The position numbers and the translations under genes are program-made. Below the pieces are notes generated by a model. It was not told the DNA's origin, did no database searches, and was given only the letters and a program-made list of their open reading frames with translations. Source: Morganella psychrotolerans (lineage in GTDB: Bacteria; Pseudomonadota; Gammaproteobacteria; Enterobacterales; Enterobacteriaceae). Taken from it: a stretch of 64,000 bases of DNA. Each line of letters opens with the position of its first letter. Positions within the stretch are counted from its first letter, which is position 1. Location: positions 1,364,001 through 1,428,000 of the forward strand of contig NZ_LZEW01000001.1 of NCBI RefSeq assembly GCF_001676155.1. The letters are read 5' to 3'. Positions 54,061-62,384 of this stretch are shown here, piece after piece.

Positions 54061-54465
54061 TATAAACCTGTTATTTATTTCATCTTAAATTATTTTATTT
54101 TCCTGTAATATTTTGTCTTTCATTCAATCTCTCTGTATATAACCACAGTGACTTGAACACGCCAGTTAACTCTATTGTTTTTTAGCGTCAGGTCACAGAA
54201 TAAATATTGGTAATAAAAAAATCCTCGTTATTTAAATGACATGTGGGATGAAAGTATTTAATGTGACTACCTCATTGAAATAGAGATATCCTACCATTCA
54301 TTTGTTGAATATTTTTTGCATTATTATTTACCATGCAGTACATGGCATTATTTTATATAGCAGCCATAAGTATATTCTATTTCATAATATCATTACTTTA
54401 TTACAAGTGGACTAAGGATGAAACATACGTATAATTTATGCACAAATTCTAATCAGGATAATTTT
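54061..54465. other. AT-rich gap between divergent cargo genes
   Basis: No gene, repeat or strong hairpin is seen. It must hold promoters for the minus-strand hairpin-leader genes and the plus-strand gene at 54466. Confidence 0.45.
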
Positions 54466-54891
54466 ATGGCATTCATTCTCAAAGGTAATGATTACCTTGT
54501 ATCTATATCAGGAGGGTATCTTTTCGTTACACTCGACGGAAATGAACTGGCTACTATCAGTGTCCCGTCACCTGTTTTTGCTGATAACTACCGTAACAGC
54601 ATCTCCAAAAATGATGACGAGTTTCAGGATGAATATAATAATCATTATATTGCCACTGTCAGGTCATCGAGTGCAGGTGTTGATTGGAAAATAACAGTTA
54701 CGGCGTCCCGTCCGGAAGATGAAGCTGAATTAATGGACAGGATCAATGTGGAGTACCAGCCCAATGGTGCATCACCGGTTAAATATAATTGTGATCTGCC
54801 TTGTCATTTTATAGAAGAAATATTATTAGCACAGGCTGAAGTTAAAAATAATAAGGTTTCCCGTTATGTCCGCAGAACAAAACGAGATTGA
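54466..54891 (+). CDS. Unrecognised 141-residue cytoplasmic protein
   Basis: The chosen ATG (M-A-F-I-L-K-G-N-D-Y-L-V-S-I) has an AGGA site about 8 bases upstream; the frame has an ATG 48 bases earlier. The protein is beta-rich in its first half (G-G-Y-L-F-V-T-L-D-G-N-E-L), acidic in the middle, and ends in a basic helix (R-Y-V-R-R-T-K-R-D). No signal or membrane segment. I find no family. It stands alone in plus orientation. Confidence 0.5.
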   Translation: MAFILKGNDYLVSISGGYLFVTLDGNELATISVPSPVFADNYRNSISKNDDEFQDEYNNHYIATVRSSSAGVDWKITVTASRPEDEAELMDRINVEYQPNGASPVKYNCDLPCHFIEEILLAQAEVKNNKVSRYVRRTKRD

Positions 54892-55283
54892 TATTTATCA
54901 GTCTGTAATATTAAAAAAAACATGGAAAAGGCTATCTTACTTATCTCCGGATTTATAAAAATAAAAAGAATAATCTTTTAAAATGATATATTAGCTATCT
55001 ATATGTACGCTGTACTGTTTTCCCTTTTAACTTTCGGAACCCGAAACGACACGATAACGGCAAGACATACTAATTGCAAAGGACGGGTACAAATTTGTCA
55101 TAAATTTGTTGTCTTCACTTCAGGCATTGAGTAGACTGCTGGGAGTAACATGAGGATATAACGGTGGACAGCCAAGACTGCGGAGGGCTGATCACCGTGA
55201 AGTGAGTGACACTTTACCTTGTAACAATAAACCTTTCAGCAGAATCACTCACCTGCAATGAGGTATCCGTGGGAGTAGCAACT

Positions 55284-55550
55284 ATGACAAACACTATGTC
55301 ACAAAAAGCAGTTCGTGAAAGCCTCGGTAATCCAGAGCTTTTTGAAGGCGGTGTATATGTAACAAAAAATGGCACTGCTGAACTTTTTGTACAGCCTGCT
55401 GCAGAACGACAGGCAGAGCTTGCCGAGCGTGAGTATCAACGCCAACAAGATGCCCTGTTTCGGATCTTAATGCGGTCTAAACAGGACTTTATAAATAACC
55501 GCAAAATGACCCCCGAAGAAGCACTGAAGAGATTAAATGCAACAACATAA
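55284..55550 (+). CDS. Antitoxin-like protein of a type II pair
   Basis: 88 residues from the ATG behind GGGAG (M-T-N-T-M-S-Q-K-A-V-R-E-S-L-G-N-P). A Phd/RelB-like N-terminal beta-alpha element (G-G-V-Y-V-T-K-N-G-T-A-E-L-F-V-Q) is followed by a long charged helix expected to wrap the toxin. It is followed after 13 bases by the toxin gene. It should repress its own promoter. Confidence 0.75.
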   Translation: MTNTMSQKAVRESLGNPELFEGGVYVTKNGTAELFVQPAAERQAELAEREYQRQQDALFRILMRSKQDFINNRKMTPEEALKRLNATT

Positions 55551-55563
55551 GACAGGAGGCTAA

Positions 55564-55959
55564 ATGTCTAAGCCCGTATATCTTTCCGACACAGCATATC
55601 TTTCACTACACGAAATTAAGTCTCATCAAATCGATAAGGCTCGTCAGGCTGGTCACTCAGAAGAAAATAGCCAGAAGATCGGCGCTGAACTTGTCCAAAA
55701 CTTAGTCACGGAAGCCACAAAAGCATTATCCGATATTGTTACCTGGTCCGTCGATCCGCAAATGGCTTCTCGTGGCTATCCTTTTCTCAAATGGCGACAA
55801 AAAAGCACAAATTATTTGTGTCTGCATGAAGTCACTGATTCCGAGATCCAAATTCATTTCTTTTGCCACGGCAAAACCGATTATGTAAATGCATTCTCCC
55901 GCCTGACAACTGTATATACATACGTCCCCTATTACCTCCCCGGTGGTGATCCACACTAA
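55564..55959 (+). CDS. RelE/ParE-like toxin
   Basis: 131 residues preceded by an AGGAGG-type site (GACAGGAGGCTAAATG). N-terminal helical part, then a compact beta core: Y-P-F-L-K-W-R, N-Y-L-C-L-H-E-V and I-Q-I-H-F-F-C-H-G-K-T-D-Y, as in RelE/ParE-fold toxins. Pairing with the upstream Phd-like gene supports a toxin-antitoxin module. Whether it cuts mRNA or poisons gyrase cannot be told. Confidence 0.7.
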   Translation: MSKPVYLSDTAYLSLHEIKSHQIDKARQAGHSEENSQKIGAELVQNLVTEATKALSDIVTWSVDPQMASRGYPFLKWRQKSTNYLCLHEVTDSEIQIHFFCHGKTDYVNAFSRLTTVYTYVPYYLPGGDPH

Positions 55960-56040
55960 GTTTTAACTTTATGTATAAACACAAAAACTTTAATGAAGCA
56001 CTGCCGCCTGCGTCTGGCAGATATTGAAATACCGGCTGTT

Positions 56041-56255
56041 TTACGTCCCCGCCACCCTCACCAACCCATGATAATCCAGCGGTGCCACACCGGCATCGAT
56101 GCGCATTTTTGTGGCCACGCCATCTGAGGTAAATCCCTCCTGCTGGTCGATATACGTGGTGTCGATACCATTCAGATAAGCCACTTCTATGGTATCACTG
56201 CCTTGGCGTGCTGCCATATACTAGTCTTTTTCGCTGGTATCGCCGAGGCGCGGCT
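56041..56255 (-). pseudogene. Duplicate 3' end of the major capsid gene
   Basis: About 210 bases are nearly the same as the 3' end of the capsid gene at 58734-58950 (for example both contain GGTAAATCCCTCCTGCTGG). The fragment even keeps a stop (TAA at 56041) after G-L-V-R-V-A-G. An in-frame stop has arisen where the full copy reads W-Y (TAG at about 56221-56223). It marks the left end of an inserted cargo block. Confidence 0.85.
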
Positions 56256-56303
56256 CACTGCAATATGAATGATGAACTATTTAATTGATGGACTAATAAT
56301 TCA

Positions 56304-56911
56304 ATGCGCTATGTTATATCGGATAATGACGTTGATTTTGATGTGCTAAAAATACCGTCAAAAAAATATTGCTCATACCCAACTTTTCCTTGAAGAAGGT
56401 GTTGAGGATTTTTTCCTGCCCGGCTACATCACTCCTCATGGCTATCGTCTTGTGAAAGCACTGAAACGAGACCAATACCGCCTCATTGCAGCAAGTGATA
56501 CACCAGAAACTGTTTACCTCGCCGCATTACGATTCTGTGATGACATCGTGTACGGCAGAACGACATGCACCCAATAAGGTCTGGCGTACTGTGTCCACTT
56601 TACATGACTCAGCAGTCAGAGATTTACCCAGAACCTTTTTCGCGAATTTACTAAAAAACCACCGTATTGTCGTAACGGATGAAGAACAAACCAGTGATGG
56701 AAAACGATTCTGGGAGACGATGATCGTCTGGGCTTTCCAGTCAGGATTTCATGTTTATATTTCTGACGGCACTCAAATGGACAGACCACTGACTGAAATC
56801 CGGAATATGGATGATTTTTATCAGCAGTGGGAAAACTTTTGCTGGGGTTCAGATCGGGATGTTCATACACACCGGCTTGTTGTTATTAGTAATGATGTGT
56901 TAGTGCAGTGA
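56304..56911 (+). CDS. Unrecognised cargo protein, two frame breaks
   Basis: An ATG (M-R-Y-V-I-S-D-N-D-V-D-F) opens a frame that continues if one A is removed from A7 56360-56366 and one base near 56573. The total is then about 201 residues (608 minus 2 is 606 bases). The sequence is of normal composition with E-D-F-F-L-P-G-Y, T-P-E-T-V-Y-L-A-A-L-R-F-C-D-D-I, V-V-T-D-E-E-Q-T and F-W-E-T-M-I-V-W-A-F. It is cytoplasmic and I cannot name its family. It opens the inserted block behind the capsid duplicate. Confidence 0.45.
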
Positions 56912-56979
56912 TTTTATCCCAGCATTTCCGGTTCACGGAACACTGTCCGCTGTTTAAAAATGATTTGCAAAGGTGATAT

Positions 56980-57156
56980 ATGACTAAATCCCGTTTGTAC
57001 GATGATTCCATGATCGAAATCCTGCGGGATGATCCCGAGTTTTCTACTGCCTATCTGTATCAGGCTTTTCTTGATATAGATGAGGATGGTGGCTTGGGGG
57101 CATTTTGGATAGCACTTTGTCATATCATTGAAGCTCACAATCATACATCCCAGTAA
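56980..57156 (+). CDS. Short antitoxin-like protein (truncated HigA-type)
   Basis: 58 residues with an AAAGGTG site. It begins like addiction-module antidotes of the HI1420 type (S-R-L-Y-D-D-S-M-I-E-I-L-R-D-D-P-E-F, then A-Y-L-Y-Q-A-F) but ends before any helix-turn-helix. Family members are about 95-100 residues, so this is either truncated or a short relative. No toxin gene adjoins it. Its 3' end lies 47 bases before the nuclease start. Confidence 0.5.
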   Translation: MTKSRLYDDSMIEILRDDPEFSTAYLYQAFLDIDEDGGLGAFWIALCHIIEAHNHTSQ

Positions 57157-57202
57157 CCGGATGATATATTCAGCATATCCTTTACCATATTTGGAGGTTT
57201 TA

Positions 57203-58120
57203 TTGGACTTTCATTTCGCATTCTGGAATTGTGCGATGTCACCACCAGGTAACAAAAAAGTGCAATCAGCAGCTAACATGGCTGATGCTGTTGAAGTCAT
57301 TGCTGACCTATTTACCAAGAAAAAGATATTATTTTTGGCACTATGCGAAGTCAACAGTGAATCATTTGAACATATTTCAAGTGCACTTAGTAAACTTGGG
57401 TTGCCTCTTTCGGCACAGTTTATGCCTGACAAAACCTCAACAGGTGGTGAATTTGATATCGGCTATTTCTATGACCCGAGTCAGGTTGATGTTGCACATG
57501 GCGTTGCACATACCGGCAGACTAGGGTCGTCCTCTGTAAAAATTGCTCAGCAGCTGCTAATGGTTATTAAAGAGGATTCACTATCGCTTATAAACGTTCT
57601 TGTATCACATTGGCCAAGCCAAGTTCTTAAGAATGCAGATGATTTCAGAGAAGAGTGTTCAAAAGGTTTACGGCGTTTTGTAGAAAGTCTTATCCATGAA
57701 AAACATCAGGTTATATTGATGGGAGATTATAATGACGAACCATACTCACACAGTTTATTTAAGAATATACATGCCATTAACGATCGCGCTTTGGTAATTT
57801 CCCAGCCAGATTTTTGGCTCTATAATCCTTACTGGAAAACTCTTGTGGCCAGAATGCCGTTTACAGTTAATGAGCAACAGCATGACTTCGGCACATGCTA
57901 CAGTAAATCAGGTAACCGCAATAACTGGTCTACTTTTGACCAAATCATTTTTTCGGGTCATTTCCTTAGCTCCGGTCCATGGTATCTGAAAGAATCTGAC
58001 ACAGGTGTCGTTTTGACCGATAAGCTACGCGCTGCCATAATGGATAACAAGCATTGTTTTGATCATATGCCAGTGATCGGATGCATTAGTAAAAGAGAGG
58101 CTAATCATGTTTCAGTTTAA
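57203..58120 (+). CDS. EEP-family (DNase I-like) nuclease or phosphatase, TTG start
   Basis: 305 residues. The TTG at 57203 has GGAGG 5 bases upstream and puts the conserved F-W-N-C at residues 7-10. Other EEP motifs are L-C-E-V-N (Glu49), S-H-W-P-S (His136), M-G-D-Y-N-D-E-P (Asp175, Asn177), T-F-D-Q-I-I-F-S and the C-terminal F-D-H-M-P-V (Asp-His pair). All catalytic residues of the endonuclease/exonuclease/phosphatase fold are present. It overlaps the next gene by 14 bases. Position as cargo beside the capsid gene suggests a defence or superinfection role. Confidence 0.75.
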   Translation: MDFHFAFWNCAMSPPGNKKVQSAANMADAVEVIADLFTKKKILFLALCEVNSESFEHISSALSKLGLPLSAQFMPDKTSTGGEFDIGYFYDPSQVDVAHGVAHTGRLGSSSVKIAQQLLMVIKEDSLSLINVLVSHWPSQVLKNADDFREECSKGLRRFVESLIHEKHQVILMGDYNDEPYSHSLFKNIHAINDRALVISQPDFWLYNPYWKTLVARMPFTVNEQQHDFGTCYSKSGNRNNWSTFDQIIFSGHFLSSGPWYLKESDTGVVLTDKLRAAIMDNKHCFDHMPVIGCISKREANHVSV

Positions 58121-58589
58121 AGATCTTATTCAAACAGGTATGGAATCAGCAAGTAATGTTGAGCAAAACCGCAAGAGTGTTGATGATGTTTTTTCTAAAT
58201 TAAACAAAGAATTAAATGAAGAAACTGACGGTCTCTTTACTATTAGACGCTATTTACATAGCACTCGCGATATTCTGGCTTTAGGCAGAATAATTACAGA
58301 AGGACTTACACCAAAGTTATCAGTGGACACAAGACCGGAGACCGGAACACTGAATATAGTTTTAGATAATGGTGATAATGCATCAGTTGCCTTTTGGGAA
58401 CAACATTCAGATGGTTATCCCTTCACCATTGAATTTTTGGGGGAACGTTCTGATTGCTGGGATCAGGAATCATTAGTTCAGGAATTAGGCCGGTTAGTAT
58501 CTTCCGGTCAATTATGGTTAAAAGTCAAAGAGCTACAATCTCAGTCGGCAAAAAAACAGGAAAATAATGGTAACACGCCAAATAAATAG
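58107..58589 (+). CDS. Partner protein of the EEP nuclease
   Basis: 160 residues overlapping the nuclease gene, so the two are made together. The N-terminal 60 residues are helical and charged (N-R-K-S-V-D-D-V-F-S-K-L-N-K-E-L-N). The middle is beta-rich (L-N-I-V-L-D-N-G-D-N-A-S-V-A-F-W-E), and the end is Gln/Lys-rich. No signal or membrane segment. Family not recognised. It might be a sensor, regulator or inhibitor of the nuclease. Confidence 0.6.
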   Translation: MFQFKDLIQTGMESASNVEQNRKSVDDVFSKLNKELNEETDGLFTIRRYLHSTRDILALGRIITEGLTPKLSVDTRPETGTLNIVLDNGDNASVAFWEQHSDGYPFTIEFLGERSDCWDQESLVQELGRLVSSGQLWLKVKELQSQSAKKQENNGNTPNK

Positions 58590-58660
58590 TTTAGTTCTCC
58601 TCTGCTTTGATTTTTCAAATAATTCACGATCTATGTTTTCTGTTTTTGTATTAAAATACC

Positions 58661-58714
58661 AACCCAACCTGGTCGTCTCCTGTAAGTAAACACGACCAAT
58701 TTGCGGTTGGGTTT
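58661..58714. terminator. Nested-stem terminator after the EEP operon
   Basis: AACCCAACC pairs with GGTTGGGTT outside, and GGTCGT with ACGACC inside, followed by TTTA. It stands between the plus-strand cargo and the end of the capsid gene. Confidence 0.65.
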
Positions 58715-58733
58715 ATTCAACTGATACATTGCA

Positions 58734-60716
58734 TCAATCCCCCGCCACCCGCACCAACCCGCGATAATCCAGCGGTGCCACACCGGCATCAATACGGATT
58801 TTTGTAGTCACGCCGTCTGAGGTAAATCCCTCCTGCTGGTCGATATACGGGGTGTCGATACCATTCAGATAAGCCACTTCGATGGTATCACTGCCCTGAC
58901 GTGCCGCCATATACCAGTCTTTTTCGCTGGCATCGTCGAGGCGCGGTTCAACAATAATATCTGCGATATTGCGGACCGGGTTCATGATGTTGGCATTAAC
59001 ATCCGCCCCTTTCACACTGCCGGAGCCGATCACCTGAATTGCCTGAGTCTCCAGTGCCGTGGGAACAAGCATAAATGCCGGGCGAATATTAAGTGAGCGC
59101 TCACCTTCTTTTTGCTGGCGCATCAGAGTGCGGCCTTTGCTGATGGTGTCCACATCCATGCCGCCGGTCAGTGTATTTTTGCGGTCACTGCCAAACAGCG
59201 CCTTGCCATCACTCAGTTTTCCATTCTCAGTCAGAACAGCATAAACCAGGTCAGCAATCGTGGCTTTGGCTGCGCGTCCGAGTTTGACCGGGATATCAGT
59301 CAGGGCATTCATATCATCATTGATGATCGCCTGGCGGGTGATGCTGAACAGCTCCCCGTAGGTTGCCAGCGCAATGGTTTCCCCTTTATCCCCGATGGTG
59401 ACATATTTATATTCCGCACCTTCACGCACCCGGCGCAGTGACGGAAACCCGCCCAGACCAACACGGTGTGCGGTTTTAAAGTCACTGAGCTGACCTTTTT
59501 TTGTCCATTTTTCAAATGTTTCTTCCGCCTCTTCCCATCCGGTAATGAGCGATTTATACGCCACATCCGTCAGTATATTGCCAAAATCTGAGGTGCTGTG
59601 CGTGAATGCCATGCCGACCATCTGCATCGGATTCAGAGTGCTGATGCCGACACCCCGTTCAGTCAGTGACATGCGCGCCAGTTCACGCAGCGTCATGCTA
59701 TTGTAGACATTATCCGCCTGCGCATCTTCATGTCCGGCGCGGGTCATTATTGAGGCGCGGATACCATCACCGGTGAAATTGCCGTTGCCCGCATAGATAT
59801 GCGCATTATTTTTATTGGACGGCGTGGATTCTGCACCTAATGTTTCCAGCAGTTTTACGCGGGCAGTTTCCGGAGAGCACTGCGTGTCCGTCACGCATGC
59901 CATCATCAGTTCGTTATATTGACTGCCGAACAGGGCAAACACATCTTTGATACTGTTCAGGCGGGTTTGCTCCTCTGTGCGGATCTGGTTGCGTATTACG
60001 GTATCATCCTCCGGCGGTACAGGCGGAATGACCGCCGCCGGTGCAGTATTTTTGGGTGAAATCCGGCTTTTAAAATCTTGCGGCATAGCAATAAAATCCT
60101 CAGTGCGTTTGGACATGATACAAGCCATCGCCTGTACCGGTTCCGTAACCTGATCAGCGAAACCGAGAGACAAACATTCGTCGCCGTTCATCCAGGTCTC
60201 ACTCTCGAGCATGGCGGCAATTTCCTCTGCCGGTTTTCCGGTCTTGGCGACATACGCCGGGATCAGAACGTTTTCCACTTTATCCAGCAGGTCGGCGTAA
60301 TCCCGTATTTCATTTGCGTTTCCGGCAGCACCACCCCATGGTTTGTGGATCATCATCATGGCGTTTTCCGGCATGACCACCGTGTCGCCCGCCATGGCAA
60401 TAACGGAAGCCATTGATGCCGCCAGTCCGTCGATATATACCGTGATTTTCGCGTCATGCCCTTTCAACTGGTTATAAATGGCGATACCGTCAAATACATC
60501 TCCGCCGGGTGAGTGAATATGCAGGTGGATGTCCCGAAGTGCCCCCAGCGCTAACAACTCTTTCGAGAACTGTTTTGCGGTGATCCCCCAACTGCCAATC
60601 TCATCATAGATATAAATATCCGCTGATTTTGTTCCCGCTTTCGCTTTCATACGGAACCAACTGTTAACCGGCGCACTGGCTTTCGGGCTAATCATCTTCT
60701 TTCGCAGATTTTTCAT
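58734..60716 (-). CDS. ClpP-like prohead protease fused to major capsid protein
   Basis: 660 residues from the ATG (M-K-N-L-R-K-K) behind AAGGAG. Residues 30-210 are a ClpP-type serine protease: H-S-P-G-G-D-V-F-D-G, the nucleophile Ser101 in G-L-A-A-S-M-A-S and His124 in M-I-H-K-P-W. A linker (about 215-300) with P-P-V-P-P-E-D and a scaffold-like helix leads into an HK97-type capsid domain (about 330-660). The fusion means protease and shell are made 1:1 and presumably separated by self-cleavage. Fused forms of this kind occur in some lambda-like phages. Confidence 0.92.
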   Translation of the reverse strand: MKNLRKKMISPKASAPVNSWFRMKAKAGTKSADIYIYDEIGSWGITAKQFSKELLALGALRDIHLHIHSPGGDVFDGIAIYNQLKGHDAKITVYIDGLAASMASVIAMAGDTVVMPENAMMMIHKPWGGAAGNANEIRDYADLLDKVENVLIPAYVAKTGKPAEEIAAMLESETWMNGDECLSLGFADQVTEPVQAMACIMSKRTEDFIAMPQDFKSRISPKNTAPAAVIPPVPPEDDTVIRNQIRTEEQTRLNSIKDVFALFGSQYNELMMACVTDTQCSPETARVKLLETLGAESTPSNKNNAHIYAGNGNFTGDGIRASIMTRAGHEDAQADNVYNSMTLRELARMSLTERGVGISTLNPMQMVGMAFTHSTSDFGNILTDVAYKSLITGWEEAEETFEKWTKKGQLSDFKTAHRVGLGGFPSLRRVREGAEYKYVTIGDKGETIALATYGELFSITRQAIINDDMNALTDIPVKLGRAAKATIADLVYAVLTENGKLSDGKALFGSDRKNTLTGGMDVDTISKGRTLMRQQKEGERSLNIRPAFMLVPTALETQAIQVIGSGSVKGADVNANIMNPVRNIADIIVEPRLDDASEKDWYMAARQGSDTIEVAYLNGIDTPYIDQQEGFTSDGVTTKIRIDAGVAPLDYRGLVRVAGD

Positions 60717-62169
60717 CGTCAGCCGCTCCTTTGTCATTTGCCGGATCGGTATCAAATACCAGATCCAGTTTTCTGTTTTCATCAATTTCCGCTTTGCGGC
60801 GGCGTTTTATATCAGCAGGACTCGAGCTTCTTGCTCTCACCCATTCACCTTCCGTTGCCGCGCCACCGCGCAGCAGAACCTGCCAGGCTTTAGCCTCTTT
60901 CAGCGGATCGATCCACGGCATGACCGGACCACTGTAAATCGCATTCATCAAAGAGGCGGGATCGACATCCGGCGGAACCACAATTGCGCCTTCCGCTACG
61001 GCTATTTTTAACCAGCGGCGGTACATCGGGCGGGTGACTGCCGCTACGAAAGCGTCCTGAAGAATGCCGTATCCCTCAAAGGATTCGACCAGTTCCTGAC
61101 GCTGCGCACTGTAAGTTCCGTTATAGTCACGGGAGATACTGGAATAGCTTCCCCGGCTGCCGGCGGCGACAGCGCGGAGTTGTCCGTTACGAAATGATTG
61201 CAGATTAGGGTTCGGACGATCAGATTTGACCATGCCGATTTCCTCTCCCGGCGACAGATCGTCAAAGATAATACCCGGTTCAATATTCAGCTCCCGTTCA
61301 TCAGGTACATCTTCTGAAACGTAATTAGTAGCGTCCCCTTTTTTGATATACATGCCGAGGGAAGCGGCGATACGGGCAGCGGTAAGTTCGGCATCTTCAT
61401 AGTCTTTCAGGGCGCTGAGACGGATGAGGATGCCGGACAGCAGACTGTTACCGCGCAACTGATGCAGACGGCGGGTAAATTTCAGGTGCAACATGTTTTC
61501 CGCTGTAATCGTTTTCAGATTCTGCGACCGGAACAGTGCTGATGGCATATTTTTGTACACGTTGTAACTGACCGGACGCCCCCACTCACTGAGTTTTATG
61601 CCCTGACAGATATTGCTGCCGGGTACATCCTGCTCCAGCGGGACAAAGTCAGGCTCCAGCGCTTCTATCCAGAAATGCACGCCGCGTTTTCTTTCCAGAC
61701 CTTTGGCGCGTCCGGCAACCATCTGCCCGAATACTTCACCATCTCGCAGCCAGGTGCGTGCCATCAGGCGCTCAAGGACTGGCCGCGTATACTGTCCGGT
61801 GACATCCGGGCTGACCGACCATTCCGCCCAGGCTGTCCGAATTTGTTTTGCCAGGTCGTCCGCCAGTTCCCCGCCGCGCAGCAGAGGCTGCGGTTCAACA
61901 ATGATGCCTTTCGCGCCTATCACCCGCTCTTCCAGCTTGTCCAGCAGACCGATCACCAAATCGTGATTATCATCCAGAAACCGTGCCTGCTCCCGCAGTG
62001 ACCGCCCGCCTGATCTCACCAGTTGGTTGGCATTACGGGATTCCCGCCGTGCGCGGTGAGTGCGGGTCGGTATCGCCGCCTCATAGGCTTTTATTTGCAG
62101 ACGCGAGCGCATCCGTGCCACCTGCCAGCCGGGCGAAACCAGACCGATGACATTATCAATCAGGCTCAC
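60688..62169 (-). CDS. Lambda-family portal protein
   Basis: 493 residues of the lambda gpB-like portal family: N-A-N-Q-L-V-R-S-G-G-R-S-L-R-E-Q-A-R, L-E-E-R-V-I-G-A-K-G-I, D-G-E-V-F-G-Q-M, R-G-N-S-L-L-S-G, and F-E-G-Y-G-I-L-Q-D-A-F near the end. It forms the dodecameric DNA gate. It overlaps the protease-capsid gene by 29 bases and starts on ATGA with the small head-tail gene. Confidence 0.93.
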   Translation of the reverse strand: MSLIDNVIGLVSPGWQVARMRSRLQIKAYEAAIPTRTHRARRESRNANQLVRSGGRSLREQARFLDDNHDLVIGLLDKLEERVIGAKGIIVEPQPLLRGGELADDLAKQIRTAWAEWSVSPDVTGQYTRPVLERLMARTWLRDGEVFGQMVAGRAKGLERKRGVHFWIEALEPDFVPLEQDVPGSNICQGIKLSEWGRPVSYNVYKNMPSALFRSQNLKTITAENMLHLKFTRRLHQLRGNSLLSGILIRLSALKDYEDAELTAARIAASLGMYIKKGDATNYVSEDVPDERELNIEPGIIFDDLSPGEEIGMVKSDRPNPNLQSFRNGQLRAVAAGSRGSYSSISRDYNGTYSAQRQELVESFEGYGILQDAFVAAVTRPMYRRWLKIAVAEGAIVVPPDVDPASLMNAIYSGPVMPWIDPLKEAKAWQVLLRGGAATEGEWVRARSSSPADIKRRRKAEIDENRKLDLVFDTDPANDKGAADDEKSAKEDD

Positions 62170-62384
62170 CGCCGGAACCTCACCAGTCTGTAACCCGGCT
62201 TCCCGGCGCGGAATGACATCAGACTACTGCGCCGTTTCTCCCAGAATTCGCGCCCTTTGCGGATTTCGCTCAGGCTCTCCATCGACATAGACTGGCCGTT
62301 CATCATGACGCTTTTACCCTGTAATACCGCGCACTCTGCCTCCATGTACTGCCGGATCATGTCGTCAATTTCCGCAATAGTCAT
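62166..62384 (-). CDS. Small head-tail joining protein (gpW-like position)
   Basis: 72 residues from the ATG overlapping the terminase stop (ATGA): M-T-I-A-E-I-D-D-M-I-R-Q-Y-M-E-A-E, then L-S-E-I-R-K-G-R-E-F-W-E-K-R. Short helical proteins of this type lie between terminase and portal in lambda-like phages. They match the place and length of gpW, which stabilises packaged heads. Confidence 0.8.
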   Translation of the reverse strand: MTIAEIDDMIRQYMEAECAVLQGKSVMMNGQSMSMESLSEIRKGREFWEKRRSSLMSFRAGKPGYRLVRFRR

